64,000 nucleotides of DNA from Chloroflexota bacterium (GTDB taxonomy: Bacteria; Chloroflexota; Anaerolineae; Aggregatilineales; J027). A program made the translations under genes and the position numbers. The stretch covers positions 1 to 64,000 of the forward strand of contig QMIT01000006.1 in NCBI GenBank assembly GCA_024434115.1, given 5' to 3'. Shown one piece after another: positions 45,445 through 55,109 of this stretch (its first letter is position 1; the number at the start of each line of letters is the position of its first letter). The notes beneath the pieces were generated by a model. The model was not told the DNA's origin. It was given only the letters and a program-made list of their open reading frames with translations, and made no database searches.

Positions 45445-46300
45445 TTTATTCCGCGCTGAGTGGAAAAAGACGACGGGCAATCGGCTACTAATTGGTTGTA
45501 CTGTTTGGATTTTCCCAATTATCGGATGTGGCCTTATATCGCTTTTGGGTCTTATCTTTCTAGCTGAAAGTGACTCACGAAACGCCTACATTGCGGAACC
45601 ATTTAAATGGACAGATACCGCTTTGCTATCTTGGATATTGCCCAATAACCCGCTTGGGCGATTGTTTTTAATGGGCTTCGCCGCCACTTTATTTGCTGCG
45701 GAGTACCAATATCAAACTTGGAAATCCGTAATGCCCGGAAATCGTCGCATTCTTGTCATTATGACAAAGTATCTGACGTTATCAACATTTATCATCATGG
45801 TATTTAGTGCAACAATGGTGGTACTCGTTATTGGTGTGGGGCTACTCAATTCCGCTTTTGGTACAGGTTATCCTCCTCATATCAGCCAAGAAGTTCTAAA
45901 CGAATTCATTGAAGACTTGTTACTCAATATATTTTTAACATTCGTCACAACCATGATTTTCAGTGGTATCGCGGCTTTGGCCTCTATCATAACGAGGTCT
46001 ATTTTATACGGTGTCATGGTCAGTGTTTTTCTATCGTTGCTTGAATGGCTGGGGGTAAGAATAGGATTAGCTGTATTGACCTTATTTTTGCCAAAGAGGT
46101 TCGCCGATATGTTTTTGATTACGCCTACCTACAATACTGGCAACGTAATTAGTTGGATAAATGTAGATGAACCAGCATCTCCATTATTACAAAATGGAAA
46201 CACCCTATCACTAACCACTTCCCTGATTATCTTAGGAATATGGTTGGTTTTGATAGTTGGCCTTTCGACATTTGCGTTCCAGCGGCAAGACATTCAATAG
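45437..46300 (+). CDS. ABC-2 type permease (second exporter)
   Basis: A 287-aa protein with about six membrane helices (about 20-45, 70-90, 105-135, 160-190, 195-215, 258-280). It starts MLNLFRAEWKKTTGNRLL, the amphipathic opening common to ABC-2 permeases. The DNA is visibly more AT-rich than the flanking genes and its codon use is less C/G-ended, which may reflect transfer or relaxed selection. It is coupled to the ATPase by overlap. Confidence 0.82.
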   Translation: MLNLFRAEWKKTTGNRLLIGCTVWIFPIIGCGLISLLGLIFLAESDSRNAYIAEPFKWTDTALLSWILPNNPLGRLFLMGFAATLFAAEYQYQTWKSVMPGNRRILVIMTKYLTLSTFIIMVFSATMVVLVIGVGLLNSAFGTGYPPHISQEVLNEFIEDLLLNIFLTFVTTMIFSGIAALASIITRSILYGVMVSVFLSLLEWLGVRIGLAVLTLFLPKRFADMFLITPTYNTGNVISWINVDEPASPLLQNGNTLSLTTSLIILGIWLVLIVGLSTFAFQRQDIQ

Positions 46301-46323
46301 TGGTATCACAAGGAATTTGAACT

Positions 46324-47235
46324 ATGGGCGCACGACCCACCTATCAGAAGATTTTTGACCCCGCCACCCTTCGCAAATTTGAGCAGTTGTCGCTGGTCGC
46401 CAGTCAAGTGCGAGCGGGGGTGATGAAAGGCGAACGTCGTTCCAGCAAACGTGGCACGAGTATTGAATTTGCCGATTATCGAGATTATGTCAAAGGCGAT
46501 GACCTGCGCCGCGTGGACTGGAATATTTTCGCCCGTCTGGAACGGCCTTTTATCAAACTGCTAGAGGAAGAAGAAGACCTCTCGGTTCATTTTTTGATTG
46601 ATTCGTCCGGCAGCATGGATTGGCCGCGCACGGGTGCAAATCGTGACCACCACAAATACGTTTGGGCGCTGCGTGGATTGGCGGGTCTGGCCTATCTGTC
46701 ATTGGCGACAGGCGACCATGTACAAATCACGGCTCTGCGCCAAGAAAAAGTGCAAAAATGGGGGCCGCATCGTGGTCGGGCCTTTGCACTGCCGATGCTG
46801 TCCGCACTTGAAAAATTCTATACACGTGGCGATACCGCGTTTGATGCCCTCCTAAAAGATTACGCCGTGCGCACTACCCGCGCTGGTCTGTGTATTATCT
46901 TCAGCGACATGATGACCCCCACCTATCGAGATGGTCTAAGCGCCTTACAGGGTCGGGGCTTTGAGGTGGCGTTAATTCACGTCCTTTCTCCCGATGAAGT
47001 CAATCCACCGCTGACAGGCGATTTACGGCTGATGGATGTGGAGACGGGCGTGCCACAAGAAGTCACCATTGACGGGGGCATGATTCAGCTTTATCAAGAA
47101 CGGCTGTTGGCATGGCGGCAGGAAATTGGTGAATTTTGTCTGCGTCGCGGAGTGCATTACGTTCCCATCGAAACCAGTACCCCATGGGAAGAATTGATTT
47201 TGTATAACCTGCGACGGCTTGGAGTAGTGAAGTGA
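46324..47235 (+). CDS. DUF58-domain protein
   Basis: A 303-aa protein with the DUF58 block DYRDYVKGDDLRRVDWNIFARLERPFIKL and then a VWA-like region with the metal-site-like LIDSSGSMDW. DUF58 proteins are the constant partner of MoxR ATPases. The stop codon overlaps the GTG start of the next gene (GTGA). No membrane segment. Confidence 0.92.
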   Translation: MGARPTYQKIFDPATLRKFEQLSLVASQVRAGVMKGERRSSKRGTSIEFADYRDYVKGDDLRRVDWNIFARLERPFIKLLEEEEDLSVHFLIDSSGSMDWPRTGANRDHHKYVWALRGLAGLAYLSLATGDHVQITALRQEKVQKWGPHRGRAFALPMLSALEKFYTRGDTAFDALLKDYAVRTTRAGLCIIFSDMMTPTYRDGLSALQGRGFEVALIHVLSPDEVNPPLTGDLRLMDVETGVPQEVTIDGGMIQLYQERLLAWRQEIGEFCLRRGVHYVPIETSTPWEELILYNLRRLGVVK

Positions 47236-49952
47236 GTGAACCCCGGCTGCACAGCTTGTCCATTGGAGCATTTCAGAGCAGGGGCGGAGCAAAAACCGCC
47301 TCCGCTTTTCATGCGACACGTTTGCTTTGGGCAAGCTGGGTGCTGGTGATTTTGTTGGGTGGGTTCAGTCTGAATTTGTGGCGACTGGATGCTGAAAGTA
47401 TCTGGCACGATGAGGGCTGGTCAATTCGGGCGATGCGTGGCCCTTTCACTACCCCCGATGACAATACCCCCTATCTGTACTATACCTATTTACATATCCT
47501 CTGGCGGCTCGGCATTGGCGAAACCCCCTTTGCTATGCGTTATGGCTCGGTGCTGCTCGGTCTATTGACAACAGCAATGGCGATGCGGGTGGCAGGTCAG
47601 TGGTTGGGGCGACCTGCTGGATTGACCGGTGGGATTTTGGTGGCGGCCTCCCCGCTGCTGTGGGAATATGCCCAAGAAATCCGCGCTTATGTCGCTGTGC
47701 CGCTGGTTGGATTGGTGCTGCTATGGGCCATTGATCGGGTTTTAAAATATCGCCCCACCCAGACCATCCCGATTTCCATTTGGCTGACCGTGTGGTTTGC
47801 CGAAATCATCGGCCTCTATACACATAATCTCGTCGTGCCGTTGGTGGTGTGGCTGAATGTGGCGGCAGGAGTCGTCTGGCTGTGGCGGCGCGATTGGCGG
47901 CATATGCTCATCTGGGCAGGATTACAAAGTGCCCTTGTTATTGCCTATGTCCCTTGGCTCCTCACCCAAGCACCATCGGGGACGCCATTAAATTCCCCGC
48001 CGGAGATTGGTTTTGCGCTGGTACGCGACATCTGGCACAGCTATTTTTTGCCCTCCCTGCCCCAACTGCGCGGTACGGATGACAAGCTGTGGCTTGACCT
48101 TGCGGGCTTGGTGGCTATCGGGCTAGGCATCGCGTGGGGGATGTTGCAACGCACCTATCGCACATGGTTATTGATTTCGCAAGCCGTATTTGTGCCGATA
48201 TTCAGCACCGCCTTGATTTTACGGGCGCATATTGATTTCCACCCACGCTACTACATTGCCGCTGTCCCCGCCGCTCTGCTCATTGTGGTGGCAGGCATGA
48301 CAGCTTTGGCAAAATCTGACCATAAGGCGACACTGGTAGGGTATGCCGTTCTCATTACCGGAGCAATCAGCCTGACCTCGGTGAGTTTGAACAAAATCGC
48401 CGATAATCGCACCTATCAACATGATGATTTTGCGGCGCTGGCCCGGTATTATGCGACTTTGCCGGATGATGCGTTTATCCTGATTCCTTTTAAGCGTGAA
48501 CCCGCCCTGCAAGATTACTATGCGGAAAAATTGGGCATACAAGCGCGATTTATCAATATTCAGCTATATTCAGACGCCGATGCCGTGATGCGCCACTTAC
48601 AGCCCCTCACAACAGGCCGACCTGTCGAATTCTTGACGTGGTTTCAACTCCCTGCCGATGTGCGTGGCATGTATCCGTGCCTATTGAGCGCGTCTAGTTC
48701 GACTGTCACCCCACCCCAGACTTATTTTGGGTTAGAAACCGTCGGCTATCAACTCGATAAATTTTCCGATTTTCAGCCACTGGAGGCCAACCCACATTAT
48801 CAAGAAATTGAATTACAGGGCGCTCGCTGGATGGCTTCGTCCAATGGGACGGTGTGTGTCGAAACGACATGGCAGTTGCCTACCACAACCAACGAGGATT
48901 GGCAAACGGCAGTTTCCATTTTGAACCCGCTCGACACAGTAATCGCCTACCATGATGCCCCAATTACCCGCCGCGATCAAACCCCTACCTCTGAATGGGG
49001 ACGTTCCGACACGGGTACGGCCTACAATTTGCTTTATCTGCCAGAGGGAGCGCCACCCATTGAATACCCATTGGAGATGACGGTTTATAGTCTGCGTCAG
49101 CCATCGGGCATTGATTTGCTATCGGCGGAGGGTGGGCCAATCGGAAAAGCCTATCGTTTTGATGAGAGTCTCCCCTTACCCGGTCAGCCTTTTGACGAGG
49201 ATACGACTGGAAGCCTAGTTGAGACGAATAATACCACTGGCATTCTTGATGGCAGTGTTCCACTAGATGTAACGGTGCGAATCTACGGCCCGGATATTAC
49301 CCCGAACGCCGATGGGATGGTCAACATCTATCTGCGTGGTATGGAGACTGGCATGTACAGCCCTATTGTATGGGAACTACATACCCTCGCACCGTATGGG
49401 TATGTGTCGTGGCATCGTTTTGAAATCCCGCCGGATGCACCCAATGGTCAAGCCTACTTGTGGATTGAAGAGAGTTACTGGCAGCCTTTTGAGGTGATCA
49501 AACTGGTGCATACCTTTGAGCCACCATCTTTTTCGACACCCGTCCAAGTCGAATTTCCCCATATCGGCACACTGGTAGGTATAACCGTGCCGCAAAACGA
49601 GTTTTCTGCTGATGCCCTACCACAAATCAGCTTGATTTGGCAGGCGGCACAGGCAACGGATAAACGCTATACCGTATTTGTGCAACTGCTTGATTCCAAT
49701 GGGGTATTATTGGCCCAAAGTGACCGTGAACCCGCCGGATTTTTACGACCTACCACCGGATGGGTGACGGGGGAGTACATCACAGACAACCATATCCTGA
49801 ACTTCCGAGTAGATGAGTATGTAGGAAATTATAGCGGGCCAGCGTATTTCATCGTGGGCATGTATGACCCGGCGACATTTGAGCGTGTGCCATTAGAAGA
49901 TGGTCAAAATTTCACCCAACTGCCATTGGAAATCACAATTGTTAGGGAATGA
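47232..49952 (+). CDS. GT39/ArnT-like polytopic membrane protein with long beta-rich tail
   Basis: A 906-aa protein, GTG start inside the DUF58 stop. The first 400 residues have about ten membrane helices and, after helix 1, the acidic motif DAESIWHDEGWSIRAM, like the catalytic Asp/Glu loop of lipid-linked-sugar transferases (GT39/ArnT/DUF2723-type). RAYVAVPLVGLV follows. The C-terminal 500 residues are extracytoplasmic, beta-rich and without recognised domain. A role in modifying the surface polymer or partner proteins is inferred from fold and place. Confidence 0.75.
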   Translation: MSEPRLHSLSIGAFQSRGGAKTASAFHATRLLWASWVLVILLGGFSLNLWRLDAESIWHDEGWSIRAMRGPFTTPDDNTPYLYYTYLHILWRLGIGETPFAMRYGSVLLGLLTTAMAMRVAGQWLGRPAGLTGGILVAASPLLWEYAQEIRAYVAVPLVGLVLLWAIDRVLKYRPTQTIPISIWLTVWFAEIIGLYTHNLVVPLVVWLNVAAGVVWLWRRDWRHMLIWAGLQSALVIAYVPWLLTQAPSGTPLNSPPEIGFALVRDIWHSYFLPSLPQLRGTDDKLWLDLAGLVAIGLGIAWGMLQRTYRTWLLISQAVFVPIFSTALILRAHIDFHPRYYIAAVPAALLIVVAGMTALAKSDHKATLVGYAVLITGAISLTSVSLNKIADNRTYQHDDFAALARYYATLPDDAFILIPFKREPALQDYYAEKLGIQARFINIQLYSDADAVMRHLQPLTTGRPVEFLTWFQLPADVRGMYPCLLSASSSTVTPPQTYFGLETVGYQLDKFSDFQPLEANPHYQEIELQGARWMASSNGTVCVETTWQLPTTTNEDWQTAVSILNPLDTVIAYHDAPITRRDQTPTSEWGRSDTGTAYNLLYLPEGAPPIEYPLEMTVYSLRQPSGIDLLSAEGGPIGKAYRFDESLPLPGQPFDEDTTGSLVETNNTTGILDGSVPLDVTVRIYGPDITPNADGMVNIYLRGMETGMYSPIVWELHTLAPYGYVSWHRFEIPPDAPNGQAYLWIEESYWQPFEVIKLVHTFEPPSFSTPVQVEFPHIGTLVGITVPQNEFSADALPQISLIWQAAQATDKRYTVFVQLLDSNGVLLAQSDREPAGFLRPTTGWVTGEYITDNHILNFRVDEYVGNYSGPAYFIVGMYDPATFERVPLEDGQNFTQLPLEITIVRE

Positions 49953-49962
49953 GGCGTAAAAA

Positions 49963-51966
49963 TTGAGTGGTTTAGGTTTTATCACACCCGCCTTGTTGGG
50001 GTTAAGCGCCCTCGCCGTCCCCATCTTTTTGCTCTATATGCTGCGACTGCGACGTACCGATATGCCCATTTCGAGTACCTTTTTGTGGCAGCAGTTGATT
50101 CGTGACCGCGAAGCAAATGCCCCGTGGCAGCGTCTACGACCCAATTTGCTAATGCTGTTGCAACTGCTGATTTTGGCAGCATTGGTTTTGGCGTTGGCTC
50201 GTCCCTTTGCCGAAGTGGATACCCTGACTACCGGACGGATTGTGCTGCTCCTCGACGCCTCCGCCAGTATGACCGCTACCGACATGGATGGCGGCAAAAC
50301 CCGCTTCGAGGTGGCCCAAGACATTGCGCTTGATACGGTGAGTACATTGGGTAGCGAGGACACCATGACCGTCATTCGAGTCAGCGAAGTGCCCGAAGTT
50401 CTCGCCGCTGCCTCGCGTGATCGAAGTGTACTCCGCCGCGCCATTCGGGATGCTGAACCCAGTACAGTCAGTGCCGATTGGCAAAGCGCCTTGACGTTAG
50501 CGGCGGCTGGCGGACGCGGAGTAGATAATTTGCGGGTGGTCGTCCTCAGCGATGGCGGCCTGCCCCCGAATTTGCCCGAAATTCCCGGCAGGGTTATTTA
50601 TGAAAAGGTCGGACGGGAAGACGACAATTTTGCGCTGACCGCTCTTTCCGTGCGGGCACTCCCGGACAGTCCACCCCAGCTATTTGCCGAAATCAGCAAT
50701 TATGGTAGCAGTGATATTGAAGTGATTTTCGCCGTTGATCTGGACGACGAATTGTTTAACGCCCTGCGGTACACCGTGCCCGCCCAAAGCAGCATTGATG
50801 TCAATATGGATGACCTGCCCGCCAATTTTACCCGTGTCAAAGCCTCCGTCAGCCGTCCTACCAATTCCAGTGTGGCCGATTATGTGGAGAGCGACAATGT
50901 GGGGTATGCCGTGTTTAGTCCCGGCGGCACAGGTAAAGCATTATTGGTGACCGAGGGCAACCGTTTCCTCGATCAAATATATTCGCTGCTCTCTGGTATC
51001 GAACTCACCACCGTGACGCCAGATCAAGGCCTACCAGCGGGGGATTATGACCTCACGATTTTGGATGGCTGGCTACCCGATGAAGACCTGCCAAAAGGTG
51101 ATCTACTTATCATAGACCCTCCGACCAGCGGCCCATTATTTGATGTTACGGGCGAAAGTTCCGCCAGCGAAATTGATCCGGCGTCGGGTGGATTGACCGA
51201 TGCAGACAACCCCATTACCCGCTTTGTAGATTTTCGCACCGTCAATATCCGCAAATTTCGCACGATTGAACGGGCCGATTGGGCGAATGTACTGATCCAA
51301 ACCGCCGAGGGAGCGCCACTGTTGTTGGCGGGTGAATTTGAAGGCCAGCAGGTCGCGGTTTTGACCTTTGCCCTGCAAGATTCCGATCTGCCTTTGCAAT
51401 TGGCTTGGCCCATTTTGGCCTCCAATTTGTCGGAATGGTATCGGCCTCAACGAGCCATCAACACGGCGGGCGACAGCCTACCCCCCGGTTCACCCATCAC
51501 CATTCGCCCGACAGTCGAAGCCGACGCGATTGTGGTGGAACGGCCCGACGGCGAAAAAACGACGCTCGAACTGACCAATTCCGCCCAAGTGATTTATGCT
51601 GATACTAGCCAGACTGGTTTATACAAGGTCGAGGTCAAATTGGGGGAGGACGTGGCACAGCGCGATGCCTTTGCCATCAACCTATTCGACCCTTCGGAAA
51701 GTGCTATTGCCCCACGTGATGAACTCACCATTGTCACGGCTGAGGGGGAAACCCGCATCACCAGCACAACATCCGAAGAAAAAGGGCGGCGTGAATTGTG
51801 GATGATAATCGCCAGTGTGGGGCTACTCATTTTGGGCATCGAATGGTGGTATTATCATAGAAACTTGAGCCGCAAACCCAAGCTACTGATTGGGCAATCG
51901 TTTAGTGCGAAACCAAAACCTGCTCCACGACCACGTTGGAAAATTTGGGCAGGCCGAACCCGTTAA
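49963..51966 (+). CDS. BatA-like membrane protein with VWA domain
   Basis: A 667-aa protein, TTG start 49963. The N-terminal BatA domain has two helices (FITPALLGLSALAVPIFLLYMLRLRR and LLMLLQLLILAALVLALARPF). The VWA domain follows with the metal site LLLDASASM and LSDGG. A long extracytoplasmic part follows, then a C-terminal helix (about 610-630) and a basic cytoplasmic tail. This is the usual MoxR partner arrangement. It is followed 33 bases later by a second, larger VWA protein. Confidence 0.88.
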   Translation: MSGLGFITPALLGLSALAVPIFLLYMLRLRRTDMPISSTFLWQQLIRDREANAPWQRLRPNLLMLLQLLILAALVLALARPFAEVDTLTTGRIVLLLDASASMTATDMDGGKTRFEVAQDIALDTVSTLGSEDTMTVIRVSEVPEVLAAASRDRSVLRRAIRDAEPSTVSADWQSALTLAAAGGRGVDNLRVVVLSDGGLPPNLPEIPGRVIYEKVGREDDNFALTALSVRALPDSPPQLFAEISNYGSSDIEVIFAVDLDDELFNALRYTVPAQSSIDVNMDDLPANFTRVKASVSRPTNSSVADYVESDNVGYAVFSPGGTGKALLVTEGNRFLDQIYSLLSGIELTTVTPDQGLPAGDYDLTILDGWLPDEDLPKGDLLIIDPPTSGPLFDVTGESSASEIDPASGGLTDADNPITRFVDFRTVNIRKFRTIERADWANVLIQTAEGAPLLLAGEFEGQQVAVLTFALQDSDLPLQLAWPILASNLSEWYRPQRAINTAGDSLPPGSPITIRPTVEADAIVVERPDGEKTTLELTNSAQVIYADTSQTGLYKVEVKLGEDVAQRDAFAINLFDPSESAIAPRDELTIVTAEGETRITSTTSEEKGRRELWMIIASVGLLILGIEWWYYHRNLSRKPKLLIGQSFSAKPKPAPRPRWKIWAGRTR

Positions 51967-51999
51967 CATAGTACGTATTGGTAAGAACGGTAAAACGCG

Positions 52000-54900
52000 A
52001 TGAGTATTACAAATCCGAGCGCCCTATTTTTGCTGCTGCTCATCCCCATTTTCATGCGTATTGGTTGGCCTCGGCTCGCCTATCGCCGCCGCCGGGATAC
52101 CCTTGCGTTGGGGATACGGATACTGCTGGTGTTGCTGATCGTTTTGGGTATGGCTGGTGTTGAAATCCGCCGCGCCGCTGATAAATTGGCGGTGGTGTTT
52201 CTAGTAGACGTGTCCGACAGTATGGATGCCGCTGCCCAAAAATCCGCCCTCGATTTTGTGCGCGACTCAATAGCGGAAATGAATCAGAATGACCAAGCAG
52301 CGGTGGTGTTGTTCGGTGCGAACGCTCAAGTCGAACACCCAATGGATGAGTTGGTCAATTTATCGCCCCAACCCGGCAGCCTGCCCACCACTGTCACCCT
52401 CAATACCGACCTTGCCGAAGCGATCCGTTTGGGAATCGCCCTTTTCCCCGCCGACACCGCCAAACGTATGGTGATTTTGAGCGACGGGATTGAAACGGTG
52501 GGTGATGCCGAACAAGCCGCACAATTGGCTGAGGCAACCGGTATCCAAATTGATTATGTGGCGTTTGCCCGTCAGCGTGCGCCGGAAATTTTGGTTAGCA
52601 ATGTGCGTGCTCCTTCACAGGTCAGCCAAGATGAACCTTTTGATCTGATTGTGACCATTGAAAGTGAAACCGATACACGCGCCGAACTGCGGGTATTGTC
52701 CGGTGGGGTGGTCATTTATAACACCGAAGTAGATTTGGAAGCGGGGACCAAACGCTATTCAATTGGCCCGATTCAATCCCCCCGCACGGGTTTCGTAGAT
52801 TTCCGCGTTCAAATTGAACCGTTAAGCGTGGATGGCTTCTACAAAAATAATGAACTTTCGGCGTTTACCCGCATCACCGGGCAACCCCGCATTTTGTTAG
52901 TCGCCAGTGACCCCGCCGAACTTCAATATTTACAACCTGCCCTTGTCGGAACGGGTTTTGAGATTGACACCATCACCCCAGACGACCTCCCCATGGGCTT
53001 GGCCGCCTTGAGCCAATATAGCAGCATCGTGATGGCAAATGTCTCGGCGACTTCGCTACTGCCCGACCAGATGGAACTGCTCAAAATTTATGTGCGGGAT
53101 TTGGGTGGTGGCTTAGTGGTCATTGGTGGCCCCAACAGCTACGGCGTCGGCGGGTATTTTGAGACCCCGCTCGAAGAAGTGCTGCCTGTTGATATGCGGA
53201 TTCGTGACCAGACCCGTATCCCGCAACTGACCATGTTGTTTGTGATTGATCGTTCTGGTTCGATGGAAATCGCAGGGCCAAGCGGCGTGTCGAATCTTGA
53301 ACTTGCCAAAGAAGCCATTATTCGCTCGTTCAATTTCCTCAATGATTATGACCGGGCCGGAGTGGTTTCATTCGACAGCCAAGCCTTTTGGGTGCTGGAT
53401 CTTCAAGAAATGGGGGATGCCGCGCACCGTCAAGTCATGGCAGATGAAGTGGGACGATTGCGACCCGGCGGGGGTACGGATATTTTTGGGGGGTTGACCG
53501 CCGCCAGCCGTATTTTGCCGGATGACCCCTCCACACTCAAGCACATCATTTTGCTGACGGATGGGGGCGCAAGTGAAATCGGCATTACGGAATTGGTCGG
53601 GCGCATGTTTGATAATTACGACATCACCACCTCCGTCATCGCTGTCGGTACGGATTACGCCCGCTGGTTGGAGCGCCTGCCGCCGCGTGGGGGTGGAAAT
53701 TTCCATGTGACCACGACCATTGAAAACATCCCGGCGATTTTTGCGGCTGAGACGGTGTTGGCAACACGCTCGTATATTTTTGAAGACCCCTTTTTCCCCA
53801 CCCTGACCGCCCGCAGCCCGATTATGGATGGCATTACGAGTACGCCCCAGTTGCAGGGGTATATCGCCACGACTGAAAAAGACACGGCGACGGTGGTGCT
53901 GCGCGGGCCAGAAGAGGATCCGCTATTGGCTCAATGGCAGTATGGCTTGGGGCGTTCGGTGGCCTTTACCTCGGATGCAACCGCCCGTTGGGGACGAGAT
54001 TGGGTGAACTGGGAGCAATATACACGCTTTTGGAATCAGGTGGTGCGCTGGACAATCACCGAGGGCACCAATAGCCAACTTGAAGCCTATGTCGAGCAGC
54101 GTGGCGAACAGGCCGTTTTAGTGGTAGATGCCCGTGATGATCTGGGCAATTACCTGAATGACCTTGAATTGGATGCCAATATCGTCACACCTGACCGTAC
54201 CACCATCAACACCGAATTGCAGCAGGTCGCGCCGGGGCGATATGAAGCCGTCTTTACCCCTAACACCGAAGGGACATATATTCTGACGGTGGCGGGTTCA
54301 ACCCGTGAGGGCGCACCAATTGAGGCAACGGTTTCGCAAAGTACAGGCTGGGTATTGAGCTATTCGCCCGAATACAGCCTTGCCGAACCAGATGAACTAT
54401 TTTTAGAGAAAATTTCCAATGGCATATCGTTGGCTGGCAATCCCACCGCCGCCTTTTTGCATAACCTTGACCACGAAGAGGCGGCCCGTCCACTCTGGCC
54501 GTTTTTCTTGGGGGCAGCCGCGTTCCTGCTGATTGGCGATATTGCGGTGCGGCGTTTGGTCATCAATCGCAGCGATGTGGAACGGGCACGGGAAGGGCTG
54601 CGGCAGCGTTTTGGCATGAATCAACGGGCCTATCAAGAAACGGAAACCGCTGGAGTCATGGTCGGCCTCAAACAAGCCAAACGCCGTGTTTTGACACAGG
54701 ATGACAAGGAGCAACAATCGGCGACTGAAGAGCGCAAAGAACGTCCACCCGTCGGAGCGCCCGTTGTCCCATCACCAACGGCAACCGCCAGTGCGCTCAA
54801 CAAACGTAAAGCGGCCACGCCGCCAACAACAGGCTCTGGTCAACCACCTAGCGCCTCGGCACCGCCTATCTCGTCCAGTGTGCCGAAAGCCGCTGTGCCG

Positions 54901-55047
54901 ACTCCGACCAAAGCCGCCACGACTGCCACCGTCGCCCCACCACCGCCGAAGCCGCAACCGCCTAAACCACATCCGACACCTGCCAAAGCCAGCGGAGAAC
55001 ACTCGGCTTCGCAACTACTCAAGAAGAAACGCAGTGGCGATGAATAA
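52000..55047 (+). CDS. Double-VWA membrane protein with Pro/Ala-rich tail
   Basis: A 1015-aa protein. Two N-terminal helices (about 5-23 and 38-55) are followed by a first VWA (metal site FLVDVSDSMD), a beta domain, an amidotransferase-like fold (LVVIGGPNSYGVGGY) and a second VWA (FVIDRSGSME with GGGTDIFGGL and LLTDGGAS). A C-terminal helix (about 830-850) leads into a tail of about 150 residues rich in Pro, Ala, Thr and Lys. Both metal sites look complete (DxSxS). Its partner is probably the BatA-like protein just upstream. Confidence 0.88.
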   Translation: MSITNPSALFLLLLIPIFMRIGWPRLAYRRRRDTLALGIRILLVLLIVLGMAGVEIRRAADKLAVVFLVDVSDSMDAAAQKSALDFVRDSIAEMNQNDQAAVVLFGANAQVEHPMDELVNLSPQPGSLPTTVTLNTDLAEAIRLGIALFPADTAKRMVILSDGIETVGDAEQAAQLAEATGIQIDYVAFARQRAPEILVSNVRAPSQVSQDEPFDLIVTIESETDTRAELRVLSGGVVIYNTEVDLEAGTKRYSIGPIQSPRTGFVDFRVQIEPLSVDGFYKNNELSAFTRITGQPRILLVASDPAELQYLQPALVGTGFEIDTITPDDLPMGLAALSQYSSIVMANVSATSLLPDQMELLKIYVRDLGGGLVVIGGPNSYGVGGYFETPLEEVLPVDMRIRDQTRIPQLTMLFVIDRSGSMEIAGPSGVSNLELAKEAIIRSFNFLNDYDRAGVVSFDSQAFWVLDLQEMGDAAHRQVMADEVGRLRPGGGTDIFGGLTAASRILPDDPSTLKHIILLTDGGASEIGITELVGRMFDNYDITTSVIAVGTDYARWLERLPPRGGGNFHVTTTIENIPAIFAAETVLATRSYIFEDPFFPTLTARSPIMDGITSTPQLQGYIATTEKDTATVVLRGPEEDPLLAQWQYGLGRSVAFTSDATARWGRDWVNWEQYTRFWNQVVRWTITEGTNSQLEAYVEQRGEQAVLVVDARDDLGNYLNDLELDANIVTPDRTTINTELQQVAPGRYEAVFTPNTEGTYILTVAGSTREGAPIEATVSQSTGWVLSYSPEYSLAEPDELFLEKISNGISLAGNPTAAFLHNLDHEEAARPLWPFFLGAAAFLLIGDIAVRRLVINRSDVERAREGLRQRFGMNQRAYQETETAGVMVGLKQAKRRVLTQDDKEQQSATEERKERPPVGAPVVPSPTATASALNKRKAATPPTTGSGQPPSASAPPISSSVPKAAVPTPTKAATTATVAPPPPKPQPPKPHPTPAKASGEHSASQLLKKKRSGDE

Positions 55048-55109
55048 GACTGCCGTCTATTTATGGGGTGGGTCACACTGACCTATCCCATTGTTCAATA
55101 GGTGTTCAT

